64,000 bases of DNA from Rhizobacter sp. Root1221 (GTDB lineage Bacteria; Pseudomonadota; Gammaproteobacteria; Burkholderiales; Burkholderiaceae_C): the NCBI RefSeq assembly GCF_001425785.1, contig NZ_LMDI01000012.1, positions 249,566-313,565 on the forward strand. The letters are read 5' to 3'. Each line of letters opens with the position of its first letter. The stretch's first letter is position 1. The notes under the pieces were generated by a model. The model ran no database searches. It was given only the letters and a program-made list of their open reading frames with translations, and had not been told where the DNA came from. Of this stretch, positions 39,322-47,611 are shown piece by piece. The translations under genes were made by a program, and so were the position numbers.

Positions 39322-39943
39322 CATCACCGCATCCACCCTCGCCGCGGACGGCGGCCCGCGCTTTCACCTGACGGAAGACCACCACCCCGAGAACGGCACG
39401 CTGCTCGGGTTCTGGCTCTACCTGATGAGCGATTGCCTGGTCTTCGCATGCCTGTTCGCCACGTACGCCGTGCTGGGCCGCAGCTATGCCGCGGGCCCGT
39501 CGGGCGCCGACCTGTTCGACCTGCCGCTCGTGGCCGTGAACACGTCGCTGCTGCTGCTGTCGTCCATCACGTACGGCTTCGCGATGCTCGAGATGCAGCG
39601 CAACCGCGTGAAGCCCGTGCTCGTGTGGCTCGGCATCACGGGCCTGCTGGGAGCCGGCTTCCTCGGCCTCGAGCTGTACGAGTTCGCGCACCTGATCCAC
39701 GAGGGCGCGGGCCCGCAGCGCAGCGCGTTCCTGTCGTCGTTCTTCACGCTGGTGGGCACGCACGGGCTGCATGTCACGTTCGGCATCATCTGGCTCGTGA
39801 CCCTGATGTTCCAGGTGGGCCAGCACGGCCTGATCGGTGAAAACCGCCGGCGCCTGATGTGCCTGTCGATGTTCTGGCACTTCCTCGACGTCGTCTGGAT
39901 CGGCGTCTTCACCTTCGTGTACCTGATGGGGGTGCTGCCATGA
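39314..39943 (+). CDS. cyoC: Cytochrome bo3-type ubiquinol oxidase subunit III
   Basis: It is a five-helix membrane subunit of 209 residues (E. coli CyoC 204). [20 protein letters not shown] opens the first helix, [14 protein letters not shown] is the conserved mid-protein motif and [20 protein letters not shown] is the last helix. It stabilises subunit I. It overlaps cyoB (8 bases) and cyoD (ATGA), so the four subunits are translationally coupled. Confidence 0.96.
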   Translation: MSDITASTLAADGGPRFHLTEDHHPENGTLLGFWLYLMSDCLVFACLFATYAVLGRSYAAGPSGADLFDLPLVAVNTSLLLLSSITYGFAMLEMQRNRVKPVLVWLGITGLLGAGFLGLELYEFAHLIHEGAGPQRSAFLSSFFTLVGTHGLHVTFGIIWLVTLMFQVGQHGLIGENRRRLMCLSMFWHFLDVVWIGVFTFVYLMGVLP

Positions 39944-40320
39944 GCGCGCACGACAACCACACCAACGACCACCACCACCACGACGACGGTGGCCACGACC
40001 ACGGCACGTTCAAGAGCTACATGACGGGCTTCGTGCTCGCGGTGATCCTCACGGCCATTCCGTTCTGGCTGGTGATGGGCAAGGTGTTCGACAAGTCGAG
40101 CGTCACCGCCATGGTGATCCTGGGTTTTGCCGCGGTGCAGATCGTCGTGCACATGGTGTACTTCCTGCACATGAACGCGAAGTCCGAAGGCGGCTGGACC
40201 ATGCTGGCGCTGATCTTCACGCTGGTGCTCGTGGTCATCACGCTCAGCGGCTCGTTGTGGGTGATGTACCACCTGAACCACAACATGATGCCCGTCCACG
40301 ACATGCGCAACATGCCTTGA
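39940..40320 (+). CDS. cyoD: Cytochrome bo3-type ubiquinol oxidase subunit IV
   Basis: It is a three-helix membrane subunit of 126 residues, somewhat longer than E. coli CyoD (109) owing to a histidine/aspartate-rich N terminus ([18 protein letters not shown], about 4-21). The conserved core is [20 protein letters not shown] and [17 protein letters not shown]. The start ATG 39940 overlaps the cyoC stop; an open extension to 39859 is just out-of-frame cyoC sequence. The His cluster could bind metal but this is speculative. Confidence 0.94.
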   Translation: MSAHDNHTNDHHHHDDGGHDHGTFKSYMTGFVLAVILTAIPFWLVMGKVFDKSSVTAMVILGFAAVQIVVHMVYFLHMNAKSEGGWTMLALIFTLVLVVITLSGSLWVMYHLNHNMMPVHDMRNMP

Positions 40321-41069
40321 CCACCCCTGCCCGCCACGGCCGCGGGGCCGCCCGCATCGCATTGGCGCTGGGTGCCGCGCTGGCCTGCGCCGTGTTCGTG
40401 GCGCTGGGGGTGTGGCAGGTGGAGCGCCGGGCCTGGAAGCTCGCGCTGATCGAGCGGGTGAACGCCCGTGTGCACGCGCCAGCAGTGGCTGCTCCGGCAC
40501 CGGCCGAGTGGCCGCAGGTGGCCGCCGCCACCCACGAGTACCGTCACGTCGCGGTGTCGGGCACTTTCCGGCACGACCTGGAAACCCGGGTCCAGGCCGT
40601 CACCGAACTCGGCGCCGGCTACTGGGTGCTGACCCCGCTGCAGGCGGCGGACGGTGCCGTGGTGCTGGTCAACCGGGGGTTCGTGCCACCGGAACAGCGA
40701 GACCGCACATCGCGCAGCACCAGCGAAGCCACCGGGCCCGTGTCGGTGGCGGGGCTGCTGCGGCTCACGGAACCGGGCGGCGGATTCCTGCGCCAGAACG
40801 ATGCCACGGCCGACCGCTGGCACTCGCGCGACGTGGCGGCCATCGCCACCGCCCGCGGCCTGCACCGGGTGGCCCCGTACTTCATCGACGCCGACCGCGG
40901 CGACACCACCGGCCCCGGGCCGGTGGGTGGCTTGACGGTGATCGCCTTTCGCAATCACCATGCCGTCTACGCGCTCACCTGGTTCGCACTGGCCTTGATG
41001 GCGGCAGGGGCGGCGGTGTACACCCTGCGCACACGCGACCACCCCCAAGAAAATGCCCCGCGCCCCTGA
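40317..41069 (+). CDS. SURF1-family oxidase assembly protein
   Basis: SURF1 proteins help insert haem a during assembly of heme-copper oxidases. The 250-residue protein has the two-helix topology of the family: helix 1 with GVWQVERRAWK at its end (about 33-43), a periplasmic domain with ELGAGYWVLTPLQ, VNRGFVPP and the AYALTW-type helix 2 (HAVYALTWFALALMAAGAAV). The start is inferred as TTG 40317, overlapping the cyoD stop (TTGA); no ATG or GTG fits better. It overlaps regB by 17 bases. Linkage to a quinol oxidase, rather than an aa3 oxidase, is worth noting. No cyoE is present in the window. Confidence 0.88.
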   Translation: MTTPARHGRGAARIALALGAALACAVFVALGVWQVERRAWKLALIERVNARVHAPAVAAPAPAEWPQVAAATHEYRHVAVSGTFRHDLETRVQAVTELGAGYWVLTPLQAADGAVVLVNRGFVPPEQRDRTSRSTSEATGPVSVAGLLRLTEPGGGFLRQNDATADRWHSRDVAAIATARGLHRVAPYFIDADRGDTTGPGPVGGLTVIAFRNHHAVYALTWFALALMAAGAAVYTLRTRDHPQENAPRP

Positions 41070-42354
41070 ACCCGCCCGCGACATCACCGGCCTGAAAAAC
41101 ATGCAGCAGCTGATCCAGCTGCGCTGGATCGCCGTGGTGGGGCAGGTCGTCACCATCCTTGCCGTGCACTTCGGGTTCGGCATCCGGCTGCCGCTCGAGG
41201 CCATGCTGACGGTGCTCGGGGGGCTGGCGGCGTTCAACCTGGTGAGCCACGTGCGCTGGCGCGCCCCCCGCACGGTCACCAACAGCCGCCTGTTCATCGC
41301 CTTGCTCGCGGATGTGGGCACGCTCACGGCCCAGCTGTACCTGAGCGGTGGCGTGACCAATCCGTTCGTGTTCCTGTTCCTGCTGCAGGTGAGCCTGGGC
41401 GCGGTGCTGCTCGAGGCGGGGTCGGTGTGGACCCTCGCGGTCATCTCCAGCGCCTGCGTGGCGGGGCTCGCACTGTTCTCGCGGCCACTGCCCGTGCCGC
41501 TGGACCTCGACCGTGGCCTCGCCAGCCCGTACATCCAGGGCCTGCTGGTCTGCTTTGCGCTGAACGCCGGGCTGCTGGTCACCTTCATCTCCCGCATCGG
41601 CCGCATCCTGCGCGCGCACGACGCGCGGCTCGCCGGCCTGCGCCAGCGCGCGGCCGAGGAGGAACACATCGTGCGCATGGGGCTGCTCGCGTCGGGCGCC
41701 GCCCACGAGCTGGGCACACCGCTCGCCACGCTGGCCGTCATCCTCGGCGACTGGGCGCGCCTGCCCCACTTCACGTCCGACCCCGAGTTGCTCAACGAGG
41801 TGATCGAGATGGAAACCCAGCTCAAGCGCTGCAAGGCCATCGTCAGCGGCATCCTGCTGTCGGCCGGCGAGGCGCGGGGCGAGTCGTCGGCGGCCACCAC
41901 CATCGGGGCCTTCCTCGAGGAACTGGTGCACGACTGGCGGGCCACCCGGCCGCTGGTGGCGTTCGAGTACGAGAACCAGTTCGGCGACGACCTGCCCATG
42001 GTGTCCGACTCCGCGGTCAAGCAGATGATCGACAACGTGCTCGACAACGCGCTGGAGGCCTCGCCCAAGTGGCTGCGGCTGGTGGCCACGCGGCAAGGTG
42101 GCACGCTGGTGCTCACCGTGACCGACCGCGGCCCCGGGTTCATCCCGGAGATGCTGCGCCACGTGGGCAAGCCGTACCAGTCGAGCAAGGGGCGTCCGGG
42201 CGGTGGCTTGGGGCTGTTCCTCGTGGTCAATGTCGCGCGCACGCTCGGTGGTGACGTGGCCGCGCGCAACCGCACCGAGGGCGGGGCCGAAGTGACCCTG
42301 ACGCTGCCGCTGGCGGCCATCGCGTTGGAAGAGAATCTGCCCCATGGAGACTGA
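41053..42354 (+). CDS. regB: Redox sensor histidine kinase RegB/PrrB type
   Basis: It is a membrane histidine kinase that senses respiratory redox state. The 433-residue protein has about six N-terminal helices (20-180) with the quinone-binding motif GGVTNPF (99-105). The phosphoacceptor is His218 in GAAHELGTPLATL. The redox-active cysteine is Cys260 in QLKRCKAIVSG. The ATPase domain has DNVLDNALEAS and GPGFIPEM/GGGLGLFL. All three RegB hallmarks (quinone motif, H-box, cysteine) are intact. It directly precedes regA (11-base overlap) and directly follows the cyo-surf1 genes, a plausible regulon member. Confidence 0.94.
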   Translation: MPRAPEPARDITGLKNMQQLIQLRWIAVVGQVVTILAVHFGFGIRLPLEAMLTVLGGLAAFNLVSHVRWRAPRTVTNSRLFIALLADVGTLTAQLYLSGGVTNPFVFLFLLQVSLGAVLLEAGSVWTLAVISSACVAGLALFSRPLPVPLDLDRGLASPYIQGLLVCFALNAGLLVTFISRIGRILRAHDARLAGLRQRAAEEEHIVRMGLLASGAAHELGTPLATLAVILGDWARLPHFTSDPELLNEVIEMETQLKRCKAIVSGILLSAGEARGESSAATTIGAFLEELVHDWRATRPLVAFEYENQFGDDLPMVSDSAVKQMIDNVLDNALEASPKWLRLVATRQGGTLVLTVTDRGPGFIPEMLRHVGKPYQSSKGRPGGGLGLFLVVNVARTLGGDVAARNRTEGGAEVTLTLPLAAIALEENLPHGD

Positions 42355-42880
42355 ACGCCAACTGCTGATCGTCGAGGACGACGAGGCCTTTGCCCGCACC
42401 CTCGGCCGCTCGTTCGAGCGCCGCGGCTACGGGGTGTCCCATGCGTCGAACCTGGACGAGGTGACCGCCCTGCTGGCCACCCGGACCCCGGGGTATGCCG
42501 TGGTGGACCTCAAGCTCAACGGCCTCGCGTCGGGCCTCGCCTGCGTGCAGGCGCTGCACACCCACAACCCGGCCATGCTGATCGTGGTGCTCACCGGGTT
42601 CGCCAGCATCGCCACCGCGGTCGAGGCCATCAAGCTCGGTGCCTGCCACTACCTCGCCAAGCCGTCGAACACCGATGACATCGAGGCCGCGTTCGGCCGT
42701 GCGGCCGGCAACGCGGAGGTCGAACTGACGAACCGCACGTCGTCGATCAAGACGCTGGAGTGGGAGCGCATCCACGAGATGCTGGCGGAGACGGGGTTCA
42801 ACATCTCGGAGACGGCGCGGCGGTTGGGGATGCACCGGCGCACGTTGGCGCGCAAGTTGGGCAAACAGCAAGTGAAGTGA
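42344..42880 (+). CDS. regA: Response regulator RegA/PrrA/ActR type
   Basis: It is the DNA-binding partner of RegB. The 178-residue protein has a receiver domain with acidic pocket EDD (11-13), phosphoacceptor Asp55 (VVDLKLNG), Thr84 and Lys106. The short C terminus is a Fis-like helix-turn-helix, GFNISETARRLGMHRRTLAR, which is nearly invariant in RegA proteins. The polyproline linker of the alpha-proteobacterial proteins is not evident. It controls photosynthesis, respiration, and carbon/nitrogen genes in relatives. Its stop codon directly abuts repeat copy B. Confidence 0.95.
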   Translation: METERQLLIVEDDEAFARTLGRSFERRGYGVSHASNLDEVTALLATRTPGYAVVDLKLNGLASGLACVQALHTHNPAMLIVVLTGFASIATAVEAIKLGACHYLAKPSNTDDIEAAFGRAAGNAEVELTNRTSSIKTLEWERIHEMLAETGFNISETARRLGMHRRTLARKLGKQQVK

Positions 42881-42990
42881 GGCCCCCCAGTCGCTTCGCT
42901 CCTGCCCCCGAGGGGCGACCCCGGGTCGGCCGGCGGAGCCGGTCCTCGCGGGTGGCTTGATGTGGCGCTTCGCTTCGCTCGCTTTGCTTC
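42881..42990 (-). repeat. Dispersed structured intergenic repeat, copy B (inverted)
   Basis: Read on the minus strand it matches copy C (49711-49819) almost base for base through AGCGAGCGAAGCGAAGCGCC, ATCAAGCCACCCGCGAGGAC, CGGCCGACCCGGGGTCGCCC, GGGGGCAGGAG and ACTGGGGGGCC. It fills the whole gap between the convergent regA and creC genes, with its GGCC end touching the regA TGA. It contains internal hairpins such as CCGGC-tcc-GCCGG. Confidence 0.85.
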
Positions 42991-42993
42991 CTT

Positions 42994-44433
42994 TCAGGTC
43001 ACCAGGGGTAGGGAGAGGGTGGCCACGGCGCCGCCGCCTTGTGCGTTCTTCAGCGTCACGCGCCCGTGGTGCAGCTCCGCGATCTCCTTGACGAACGGCA
43101 GTCCGAGGCCAGTGCTTTTCTTGCGGGAATGCGGGCGGGCGAGGGAATAGAACTTCTCGAAGACCTTGCCTTCGGCGTACTGCGGGATGCCGGGGCCGTG
43201 GTCACGCACGGTGACGTCGACGGTGCGCCGCGCGCGGCTCAGGGCCAGGGTGACGGTGGTGCCGTCGGGGGCGAAGTCCACCGCGTTGGCCAGCAGGTTG
43301 GCCACCGCACGCTGCAGCAGGAAGGCGTCACCCTCCACCGACGGGACGTCCTCCACGGCGGCGACGTCCACGTCCACCGTGACCCCGCGCGGTGCGCCGC
43401 TGTGGCGGGCGGCGGCGGCCAGGTCGCGCAGCATGGGGCCCAGGGCCACGGGGGCCACCTGGTCGAGGCCGCGGCGGGATTCCAGCGCGGTCAGCTCCAT
43501 CATGCGGTCCACCAGTTCCTGGATGCGCTGGGCCTCGCGGGCGATGTTGGCGGCAAACCGGGCCCGGTCGGCGTCGGGCATCGGTTCCTGCAGCAGCTCG
43601 GCCGCCCCGCGGATGGCCGACAGCGGGCTCTTCACCTCGTGGGTCAGTGTCTGCACGTAGTCGGCGACGTAGGTGTGCCCGGCGAGTGCGTCGCGCATCT
43701 CGTCGTAGGCCGCGCCAATGGCCCCGAGCGCCCGGCGGCCGAGCCGCGGCAGGCTGAACGAGTGCTGCGCGCGCACGTAGCGCACGTAGTCGGCGATCAC
43801 GCCGAACGGGCGCACGAGCCACACCGACACGATCACGGCCAGCAGCAGCACGGCCACCACCGACAGGCCCCCCACGTACATTGTCTTGCGCCGCGCCGCA
43901 TCCACGAACTGCCCGAAACTCTGCACCGGCTTGCCGACGCTGACGACCCCGATGATGGTGTCGTTCGCGCGGATCGGGGCGGCCACGTACATGACCGCGG
44001 TGCGCCTGTCGTTTCCGATGTCGGGCGTGGACCGGGCCCCGTACTCGCCCTGCAGCGCCAGGCGCACGTCGCGCCACTGCGAGTGGTCCTTGCCGGTTTC
44101 GCGGCCGAGCGAGTCGAACACGACCCGGCCGGTGCGGTCGGCCACCGTGACGCGCAGCTCGACGCGGGTCTTCAGGAACCCGAAGATGTTCGCCTCGAAA
44201 CGGCGCGCGTACAGCGCCTGGAACAGCGGCTCCAGGGCGTCGGCCTGCAGCGTGCCGTCGGCCGACTGGCGCTCCACCAGCGTGGCCATCAGCTGGGCCG
44301 TCTCCACGAGCGATTCCTCGGCCGACTCGCGGTAGCGCGGGTCGATGTCCTCCAGCTGCCGGTACAGCAGCCAGCCCACGCCGAGAGCGTAGGCGAGCAG
44401 GATGCCGATGAAGATGCGGGTGCGCTTGTTCAT
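42994..44433 (-). CDS. creC: Two-component sensor kinase CreC type
   Basis: It is a membrane histidine kinase of 479 residues. A helix at 8-25, a periplasmic sensor (26-185) with the double-Cache-like ending MYVAAPIRANDTIIGVVSVG, a second helix (186-208) and HAMP-like region precede the H-box LTHEVKSPL (His265). The ATPase domain has LLANAVDFAPDG, DHGPGIPQYAEGKVFEKFYS and GLGLPFVKEI. The periplasmic domain plus FEKFYSLARPHSRKKSTGLG is characteristic of CreC. It is encoded 58 bases after creB, on the same strand. The signal is unknown; in enterics CreBC responds to carbon source and cell-wall stress. Confidence 0.9.
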   Translation of the reverse strand: MNKRTRIFIGILLAYALGVGWLLYRQLEDIDPRYRESAEESLVETAQLMATLVERQSADGTLQADALEPLFQALYARRFEANIFGFLKTRVELRVTVADRTGRVVFDSLGRETGKDHSQWRDVRLALQGEYGARSTPDIGNDRRTAVMYVAAPIRANDTIIGVVSVGKPVQSFGQFVDAARRKTMYVGGLSVVAVLLLAVIVSVWLVRPFGVIADYVRYVRAQHSFSLPRLGRRALGAIGAAYDEMRDALAGHTYVADYVQTLTHEVKSPLSAIRGAAELLQEPMPDADRARFAANIAREAQRIQELVDRMMELTALESRRGLDQVAPVALGPMLRDLAAAARHSGAPRGVTVDVDVAAVEDVPSVEGDAFLLQRAVANLLANAVDFAPDGTTVTLALSRARRTVDVTVRDHGPGIPQYAEGKVFEKFYSLARPHSRKKSTGLGLPFVKEIAELHHGRVTLKNAQGGGAVATLSLPLVT

Positions 44434-44491
44434 ATGGGCGGCACCCTATCAGATGCCGCCGTCGGGGTCAGGCCTGGACCGCCTCGGCCTG

Positions 44492-45196
44492 TCAGAGCGT
44501 GGGCGGCAGGTCCTCGGCGAGGGCGTAGCCGGTGCCACGGTGCGTGCGGATAGGGTCGAGGTCGGGGGCCACGCCCTTCATCTTTGCCCGCAGCGTCTTC
44601 ACGTGGGCATCCACGGTGCGATCCAGGCTCTCGGTGGCGTCGTCCCACACACGGGCCAGCAGCGTGTCGCGGGTGAACACGTGCCCCGGGCGCGAGGCCA
44701 GCGTCTGCAGCAGGCCGAACTCGTAGCGCGACAGTTCGAGCAGCCGGCCGTAGTAGCGGATCTGGCGGCGGCCCTCGTCGACCGCCACCGGGAGCGGCGC
44801 CGGCGGCGTTTCGGCCGGTGCCGCGGCCGGTTTGGCCGAGCGCCGCAGGATGGACCGCACCCGGGCCACCAGCTCGCGCGGCGAGAAGGGCTTGGCCACG
44901 TAGTCGTCGGCGCCGAGTTCGAGGCCCACCACACGGTCGATCTCGTCACTGCGCGCGGTGAGGAACACGACCGGAACGTCGGCAAACGCCCGCACCCGCT
45001 TGAACACCTCGAACCCGCTGGTGTCAGGCAAGCCGACGTCGAGGATCACGAGCGCCGGCGGGGCCTCGCGCACCAGCGCCACGGCATCCTCGCCGGTGGC
45101 CACCCAGACGGGGTCGAAGCCGTCGGTGCGCAGCGCGTACTGCAGGGTATCGGCGATGCCGGGTTCGTCCTCGACGATCAGGATCTTCGGTTTCAT
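44492..45196 (-). CDS. creB: Response regulator CreB type (OmpR/PhoB family)
   Basis: The 234-residue protein has a receiver domain (MKPKILIVEDEPGIADTLQY, Asp53 in ILDVGLPD, Thr and Lys in FLTARS and VAKPFS) and a C-terminal OmpR-type winged helix (ELSRYEFGLLQTLASRPGHV; RTVDAHVKTLRAKMKG). A 20-residue Ala/Pro linker separates them. ATG 45196 is the clear start; the frame is open further upstream inside cysK but with no receiver sequence. It starts 10 bases after the cysK stop and precedes creC, so cysK-creB-creC may be one transcript. Confidence 0.92.
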   Translation of the reverse strand: MKPKILIVEDEPGIADTLQYALRTDGFDPVWVATGEDAVALVREAPPALVILDVGLPDTSGFEVFKRVRAFADVPVVFLTARSDEIDRVVGLELGADDYVAKPFSPRELVARVRSILRRSAKPAAAPAETPPAPLPVAVDEGRRQIRYYGRLLELSRYEFGLLQTLASRPGHVFTRDTLLARVWDDATESLDRTVDAHVKTLRAKMKGVAPDLDPIRTHRGTGYALAEDLPPTL

Positions 45197-45206
45197 GCGG
45201 TGGTGG

Positions 45207-46127
45207 TCATTCGGTGGGCAGGAAACCCTCGATCGACAGGTAGCGCTCGCCGGTGTCGTAGTTGAAGCCGAGCACGGAGGCGCCTGCCGGCAGGTCGGGC
45301 AGCTTCTGCGCGATGGCGGCCAGCGTGGCGCCTGACGAGATGCCCACCAGCAGGCCCTCCTCACGCGCCGAGCGGCGGGCCATCTCCTTCGCGGCATCGG
45401 CCTCGACCAGGATCACGCCGTCGAGCAGCTCGGTGTTCAGGTTGCGGGGGATGAACCCGGCGCCGATGCCCTGGATGGGGTGGGGCGACGGCTTGCCGCC
45501 GCTGATGACGGGTGACGCGCTGGGCTCCACTGCGTACACCTTGAGCTTGGGCCACAGCGTCTTGAGGTGCTGCGCGCAGCCGGTGATGTGCCCGCCGGTG
45601 CCCACGCCGGTGATCAGCGCGTCGAGCCCGCTCGGGAAGGCGGCCGCGATCTCGGCGGCCGTGGTGCGCTGGTGCACGTCGACGTTGGCCGGGTTGTCGA
45701 ACTGCTGCGGCATCCAGGCGCCGGGGGTCTGTCCGACGATTTCGGTGGCGCGGGCGATGGCCCCGTTCATGCCCTTCTCGCGCGGGGTCAGTTCGAAGCG
45801 GGCGCCGTAGGCGAGCATCAGCCGGCGGCGTTCGACGCTCATGCTCTCGGGCATCACCAGCACGAGCTTGTAGCCCTTGACCGCGGCCACCATCGCCAGG
45901 CCCACCCCCGTGTTGCCCGACGTGGGTTCGACGATGGTGCCGCCGGGCTTCAGGCGGCCGTCCTGCTCGGCCGCCTCGACCATGGCGAGCGCGATGCGGT
46001 CCTTGATGGAGCCGCCCGGATTCGAACGTTCGCTCTTCACGTAGACGTTGTGGCTGTTCCCGAACAGGCGGTTGATGCGGATGTGCGGGGTTTTGCCGAT
46101 GGTCTGCAGAACGTTCTGGACGAGCAT
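45207..46127 (-). CDS. cysK: Cysteine synthase (O-acetylserine sulfhydrylase)
   Basis: It makes cysteine from O-acetylserine and sulfide, using PLP. The 306-residue protein has the Schiff-base Lys42 in [10 protein letters not shown], the substrate loop [12 protein letters not shown], the phosphate-binding loop [10 protein letters not shown] and the C-terminal SSGATLAA. The sequence is closer to CysK than CysM in its SIKDR and ISSGAT blocks, but the two are hard to separate. Divergent from hemE with only 53 bases between starts, so their promoters must overlap. It is the first gene of a possible cysK-creBC unit. Confidence 0.93.
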   Translation of the reverse strand: MLVQNVLQTIGKTPHIRINRLFGNSHNVYVKSERSNPGGSIKDRIALAMVEAAEQDGRLKPGGTIVEPTSGNTGVGLAMVAAVKGYKLVLVMPESMSVERRRLMLAYGARFELTPREKGMNGAIARATEIVGQTPGAWMPQQFDNPANVDVHQRTTAAEIAAAFPSGLDALITGVGTGGHITGCAQHLKTLWPKLKVYAVEPSASPVISGGKPSPHPIQGIGAGFIPRNLNTELLDGVILVEADAAKEMARRSAREEGLLVGISSGATLAAIAQKLPDLPAGASVLGFNYDTGERYLSIEGFLPTE

Positions 46128-46180
46128 GGGGGATCTCCGGTCGTGATCCTCAAATTATGGGTGCAACGATAATCACGGAC

Positions 46181-47275
46181 ATGTTTGCACCCCTCCAGAA
46201 CGACAGCTTCCTGCGCGCCTGCCTGCGCCAACCCACCCCGCACACCCCGGTCTGGCTGATGCGCCAGGCCGGCCGGTACCTGCCCGAGTACCGCGACACC
46301 CGCGCGAAGGCCGGCAGTTTCATGGGGCTGGCCACCAACACCCAGTACGCCACCGAGGTGACGTTGCAGCCGTTGGAGCGTTACGCCCTCGACGCGGCCA
46401 TCCTGTTCAGCGACATCCTCACGGTGCCCGACGCCATGGGCCTCGGCCTGAGCTTTGCCATCGGCGAGGGCCCGAAGTTCGCGTCGCCGGTGCGTGACGA
46501 AGCCGCCGTGGCCCGCCTCGCGGTGCCCGACATGGACAAGCTGCGCTACGTCTTCGACGCGGTGACGTCCATCCGCAAGGCGTTGAACGGCCGGGTGCCG
46601 CTGATCGGGTTCTCCGGCAGCCCGTGGACACTCGCCTGCTACATGGTCGAAGGCCAGGGGTCGGACGACTACCGCCTCGTGAAGTCGATGCTGTACAGCC
46701 GCCCCGACCTGATGCACCGCATGCTGGAAGTCAACGCCGACTCGGTGGCCCAGTACCTGAACGCCCAGATCGATGCCGGCGCGCAGGCCGTGATGATTTT
46801 CGACAGCTGGGGGGGCGTGCTCGCCGATGGCGCGTTCCAGCAGTTCAGCCTGGCGTACACCCGCCGCGTGCTGGGCCGGTTGCAGCGCGAACGTGACGGC
46901 CAGCGCATCCCGCACATCGTGTTCACGAAGGGCGGCGGGCTGTGGCTGGACGAGATCGCATCTTCCGGCGCCGACGTGGTGGGCCTCGACTGGACGGTGA
47001 ACCTGGGCCAGGCCCGGCGCCGTGTGGGCGATCGGGTGGCCCTTCAGGGCAACCTCGACCCCAATGTGCTGTTCGCCCCGCCGGAGCAGGTGCGCGCGGA
47101 GGCCATCCGCACGCTCGACAGCTTCGGCGCCCCCGCGAACCCCGATGGCAGCACGGCCGGCCATATTTTCAACCTGGGCCATGGCATCAGCCAGTTCACC
47201 CCGCCAGAAAGTGTGTCCGTGCTTGTGGATGCGGTGCACGAACACTCGCGTCGGCAACGTGCCGCCGTCCGCTGA
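46181..47275 (+). CDS. hemE: Uroporphyrinogen decarboxylase
   Basis: It converts uroporphyrinogen III to coproporphyrinogen III in haem synthesis. The 364-residue protein has [20 protein letters not shown] near the N terminus (substrate-binding arginines), [14 protein letters not shown] with the catalytic aspartate, [16 protein letters not shown] and [14 protein letters not shown] 46181 gives [18 protein letters not shown], aligning with the known family start; ATG 46157 would add eight residues. There is no good Shine-Dalgarno for either. A GATAAT hexamer at 46168-46173 is so close that, if it is the -10, the message would begin almost at the ATG. Confidence 0.96.
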   Translation: MFAPLQNDSFLRACLRQPTPHTPVWLMRQAGRYLPEYRDTRAKAGSFMGLATNTQYATEVTLQPLERYALDAAILFSDILTVPDAMGLGLSFAIGEGPKFASPVRDEAAVARLAVPDMDKLRYVFDAVTSIRKALNGRVPLIGFSGSPWTLACYMVEGQGSDDYRLVKSMLYSRPDLMHRMLEVNADSVAQYLNAQIDAGAQAVMIFDSWGGVLADGAFQQFSLAYTRRVLGRLQRERDGQRIPHIVFTKGGGLWLDEIASSGADVVGLDWTVNLGQARRRVGDRVALQGNLDPNVLFAPPEQVRAEAIRTLDSFGAPANPDGSTAGHIFNLGHGISQFTPPESVSVLVDAVHEHSRRQRAAVR

Positions 47276-47611
47276 TGCGGTGTGTCACGAACTTCGGGAC
47301 TGAACGCCTGTGCTTTACCAGGAAGTGATCGATCAGGCTTGACTTATCCCCAAAATGCTGCGTGCCAAGAACACACGTTTGGGGTGCTGCAGTGCAGCAG
47401 ACGATTCGCGAATGTGCTAGCTAAGTTGTTGATTTTATTGACATCGCGCGCTGCCACGAAAGTGAGCAATCCAAGCGGAAGCCAAACAGATCAACACCTT
47501 AGCGCGGCTGTGGGCAGTTTACCCACAAAGTTATCCACAGATCCGGTGGAGAGATCCAAAAGGTCATGTAAATCATGGCCTTAAGCCCGATGTCTCAAAG
47601 AGGCCTGAACA
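47276..47611. other. 336-bp intergenic region with DnaA-box-like sequences, upstream of priA
   Basis: No credible gene. The region is AT-richer than its neighbours. It holds a consensus DnaA box TTATCCACA (47532-47540), a one-mismatch box TTACCCACA (47520-47528, part of a TGTGGG/CCCACA inverted repeat with 47509-47514) and TTATCCCCA (47344-47352). Also present are an inverted repeat TGCTGC-AGT-GCAGCA (47385-47399) and a TTGACA hexamer (47438-47443) with no clear -10. AAAGAGG (47597-47603) is the priA ribosome site. Confidence 0.55.
47520..47540 (+). promoter_or_regulatory. Paired DnaA boxes
   Basis: TTACCCACA and the perfect consensus TTATCCACA are tandem, 12 bases apart start to start, same orientation. 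They lie 72 bases before priA. A regulatory or initiator-binding role is inferred from sequence match only. Confidence 0.45.

Noticed and set aside
39952-40000. Histidine-rich run in cyoD as a sign of frameshift or repeat expansion
   Set aside because: The frame is continuous, the start overlaps cyoC neatly, and short His/Asp-rich N termini are seen in small membrane subunits.
47282-47584. 100-codon plus-strand frame in the gap before priA
   Set aside because: Composition does not fit local codon use, and it runs through the DnaA boxes and inverted repeats. No domain is recognisable.
47276-47611. Chromosomal replication origin
   Set aside because: DnaA boxes are present, but dnaA, dnaN, rpmH and parAB are not, and there is no obvious AT-rich unwinding tract. 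A regulatory or minor DnaA site is more likely.
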